Of a stretch of DNA of 64,000 nt, positions 63,442 through 64,000 are shown piece by piece. Source of the stretch: Rhodospirillales bacterium BBD 1991-14. GTDB lineage: Bacteria; Pseudomonadota; Alphaproteobacteria; Kiloniellales; Kiloniellaceae. The stretch is from assembly GCA_001657395.1 (NCBI GenBank), contig LYSY01000003.1:372001-436000 (forward strand), in the 5' to 3' direction. Position 1 is the stretch's first letter. Each line of letters begins with the position of its first letter. The translations under genes were made by a program, and so were the position numbers. The notes beneath the pieces were generated by a model that saw only the letters and a program-made list of their open reading frames with translations, was not told the origin of the DNA and did no database searches.

Positions 63442-64000
63442 CTAGCGGCCCGGAACAGCCTCGTCCACCGCCCGGAACCGCACGATGTAGTACGGCGCTT
63501 CGGATAGCTCGTCACCGCCATTGAGGACTGCGGAGCGGTTCAGCTTGTTGACGGTCGCGTACATCCAGCCATCGGGGCCGGCGCTGATCCCGTCCGCCCA
63601 GGCCAAGTGCTCATCATGCTGAACATAGATGCGGTAGGTCCCGCTGGGGCCGGTCACGCCGATGGCGTTATTCTCAACGTCGGTGACATAGATATGCCCG
63701 GCAGCATCGACGGAGATGCCATCGCTCACCGGCTTGTCGCCATAACGCTCCACCCGCTCGGCAAGCTCAGTCTCGGAGAGCGAGGCATCGGCCAGATCGC
63801 GTGCGCGAATGCGCCAGATGTCGTCGCCATGCATCGCTCCGTAGTAGACCCAGGTATAGCTTGGATCGATGGTGATTGGATTGAGGCCGATCCTGGCAGG
63901 CGCCGCTTCCGCCCCTTCGCCGAGCAGGACGGGCCGGCCCTCCACGACCATCGGGATATCCTCGGCCTGGACGCTCGGATGGCCGACAAGGACGCGGCGC
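63442..64000 (-). CDS. MRJP/gluconolactonase-like beta-propeller protein (partial, runs off right edge)
   Basis: The frame is open from its stop at 63442 to base 64000, so the N-terminal part is missing; about 186 residues are seen. The phrases RRVLVGHPSVQAEDIPMVVEGRPVL, GLNPITIDPSYTWVYYGAMHGDDIWRI and YGDKPVSDGISVDAAGHIYVTDVENNAI match the major royal jelly/yellow (L-dopachrome tautomerase-related) family. A role as an esterase or lactonase is typical but unproven. Confidence 0.8.
   Translation of the reverse strand, partial: RRVLVGHPSVQAEDIPMVVEGRPVLLGEGAEAAPARIGLNPITIDPSYTWVYYGAMHGDDIWRIRARDLADASLSETELAERVERYGDKPVSDGISVDAAGHIYVTDVENNAIGVTGPSGTYRIYVQHDEHLAWADGISAGPDGWMYATVNKLNRSAVLNGGDELSEAPYYIVRFRAVDEAVPGR

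Overview
The window is GC-rich, gene-dense chromosomal DNA. It looks like an alphaproteobacterium, probably of the Rhodospirillales type. This is inferred from gene order and families: a DUF6476 gene, rluD-like gene and rpoH in a row; hisZ next to purA; serC next to serA; a DUF1127 protein; a GnnA/GnnB-like amino-sugar pair; xsc; and many small LysR, IclR and MocR controlled catabolic units. No species can be named from the sequence alone. No phage, transposase, integrase or CRISPR array was seen.

Layout. (1) 1-4226, minus: a SAM-cyclase-AAA-TPR signalling protein is followed after 5 bp by a YcaO protein that runs off the left edge. (2) 4557-9541: an IclR regulator diverges from gcl-hyi-glxR, which convert glyoxylate through tartronate semialdehyde to glycerate. 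(3) 9564-11560: a VOC protein diverges from a LysR regulator around a perfect inverted repeat; a GFA-family gene and a decayed copy of the glxR 3' end follow. (4) 11659-14243: exported cytochrome c, an SH3 protein and a PQQ sugar dehydrogenase. (5) 14308-19939: TRIC channel, RidA, an orphan AAA ATPase, a CDP-alcohol phosphatidyltransferase, and the GnnA/GnnB-like pair (diamino sugar for lipid A).

(6) 19964-30367: an amide and peptide catabolic locus. An AspA-like deacylase, an M81 (MlrC-like) peptidase and a LysR regulator lie on the minus strand. They diverge from a complete peptide ABC transporter ending in an N-formylglutamate amidohydrolase-like gene. The LysR-M81 junction carries a 17-bp-period chain of overlapping stop/start codons. 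(7) 30376-34811: a palindromic repeat element, then a hydantoin-type operon (DapA-like, hydantoinase, unknown exported protein, racemase, YtoQ). (8) 34897-38306: a methionine operon (homocysteine S-methyltransferase, alpha/beta hydrolase, metY) with a hairpin covering the first Shine-Dalgarno.

(9) 38408-41805: a repeat-rich anchored protein, a PAS_5 protein, an Old Yellow Enzyme homologue and tRNA-Glu(CUC). (10) 42001-50461: Nudix, DUF6476, rluD-like, rpoH, a membrane protein plus a tail-anchored pseudokinase, purA and hisZ. (11) 50734-57106: PqiA-like protein, orphan xsc (sulfoacetaldehyde acetyltransferase), FG-GAP protein, serA, and serC with a structured leader. (12) 57223-64000: MaoC, cupin, PhzF, a DUF1127 protein divergent from a MocR regulator, YHS protein divergent from an AraC regulator, SRPBCC, and a partial MRJP-like gene at the right edge.

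Most of the window is ordinary metabolism. The most unusual items are the stop/start relay at 22508-22562, the two leader RNAs (38254-38306 and 57044-57106), the pseudokinase pair, the cyclase-YcaO coupling, and the peptide and hydantoin hydrolase loci whose substrates are not obvious.
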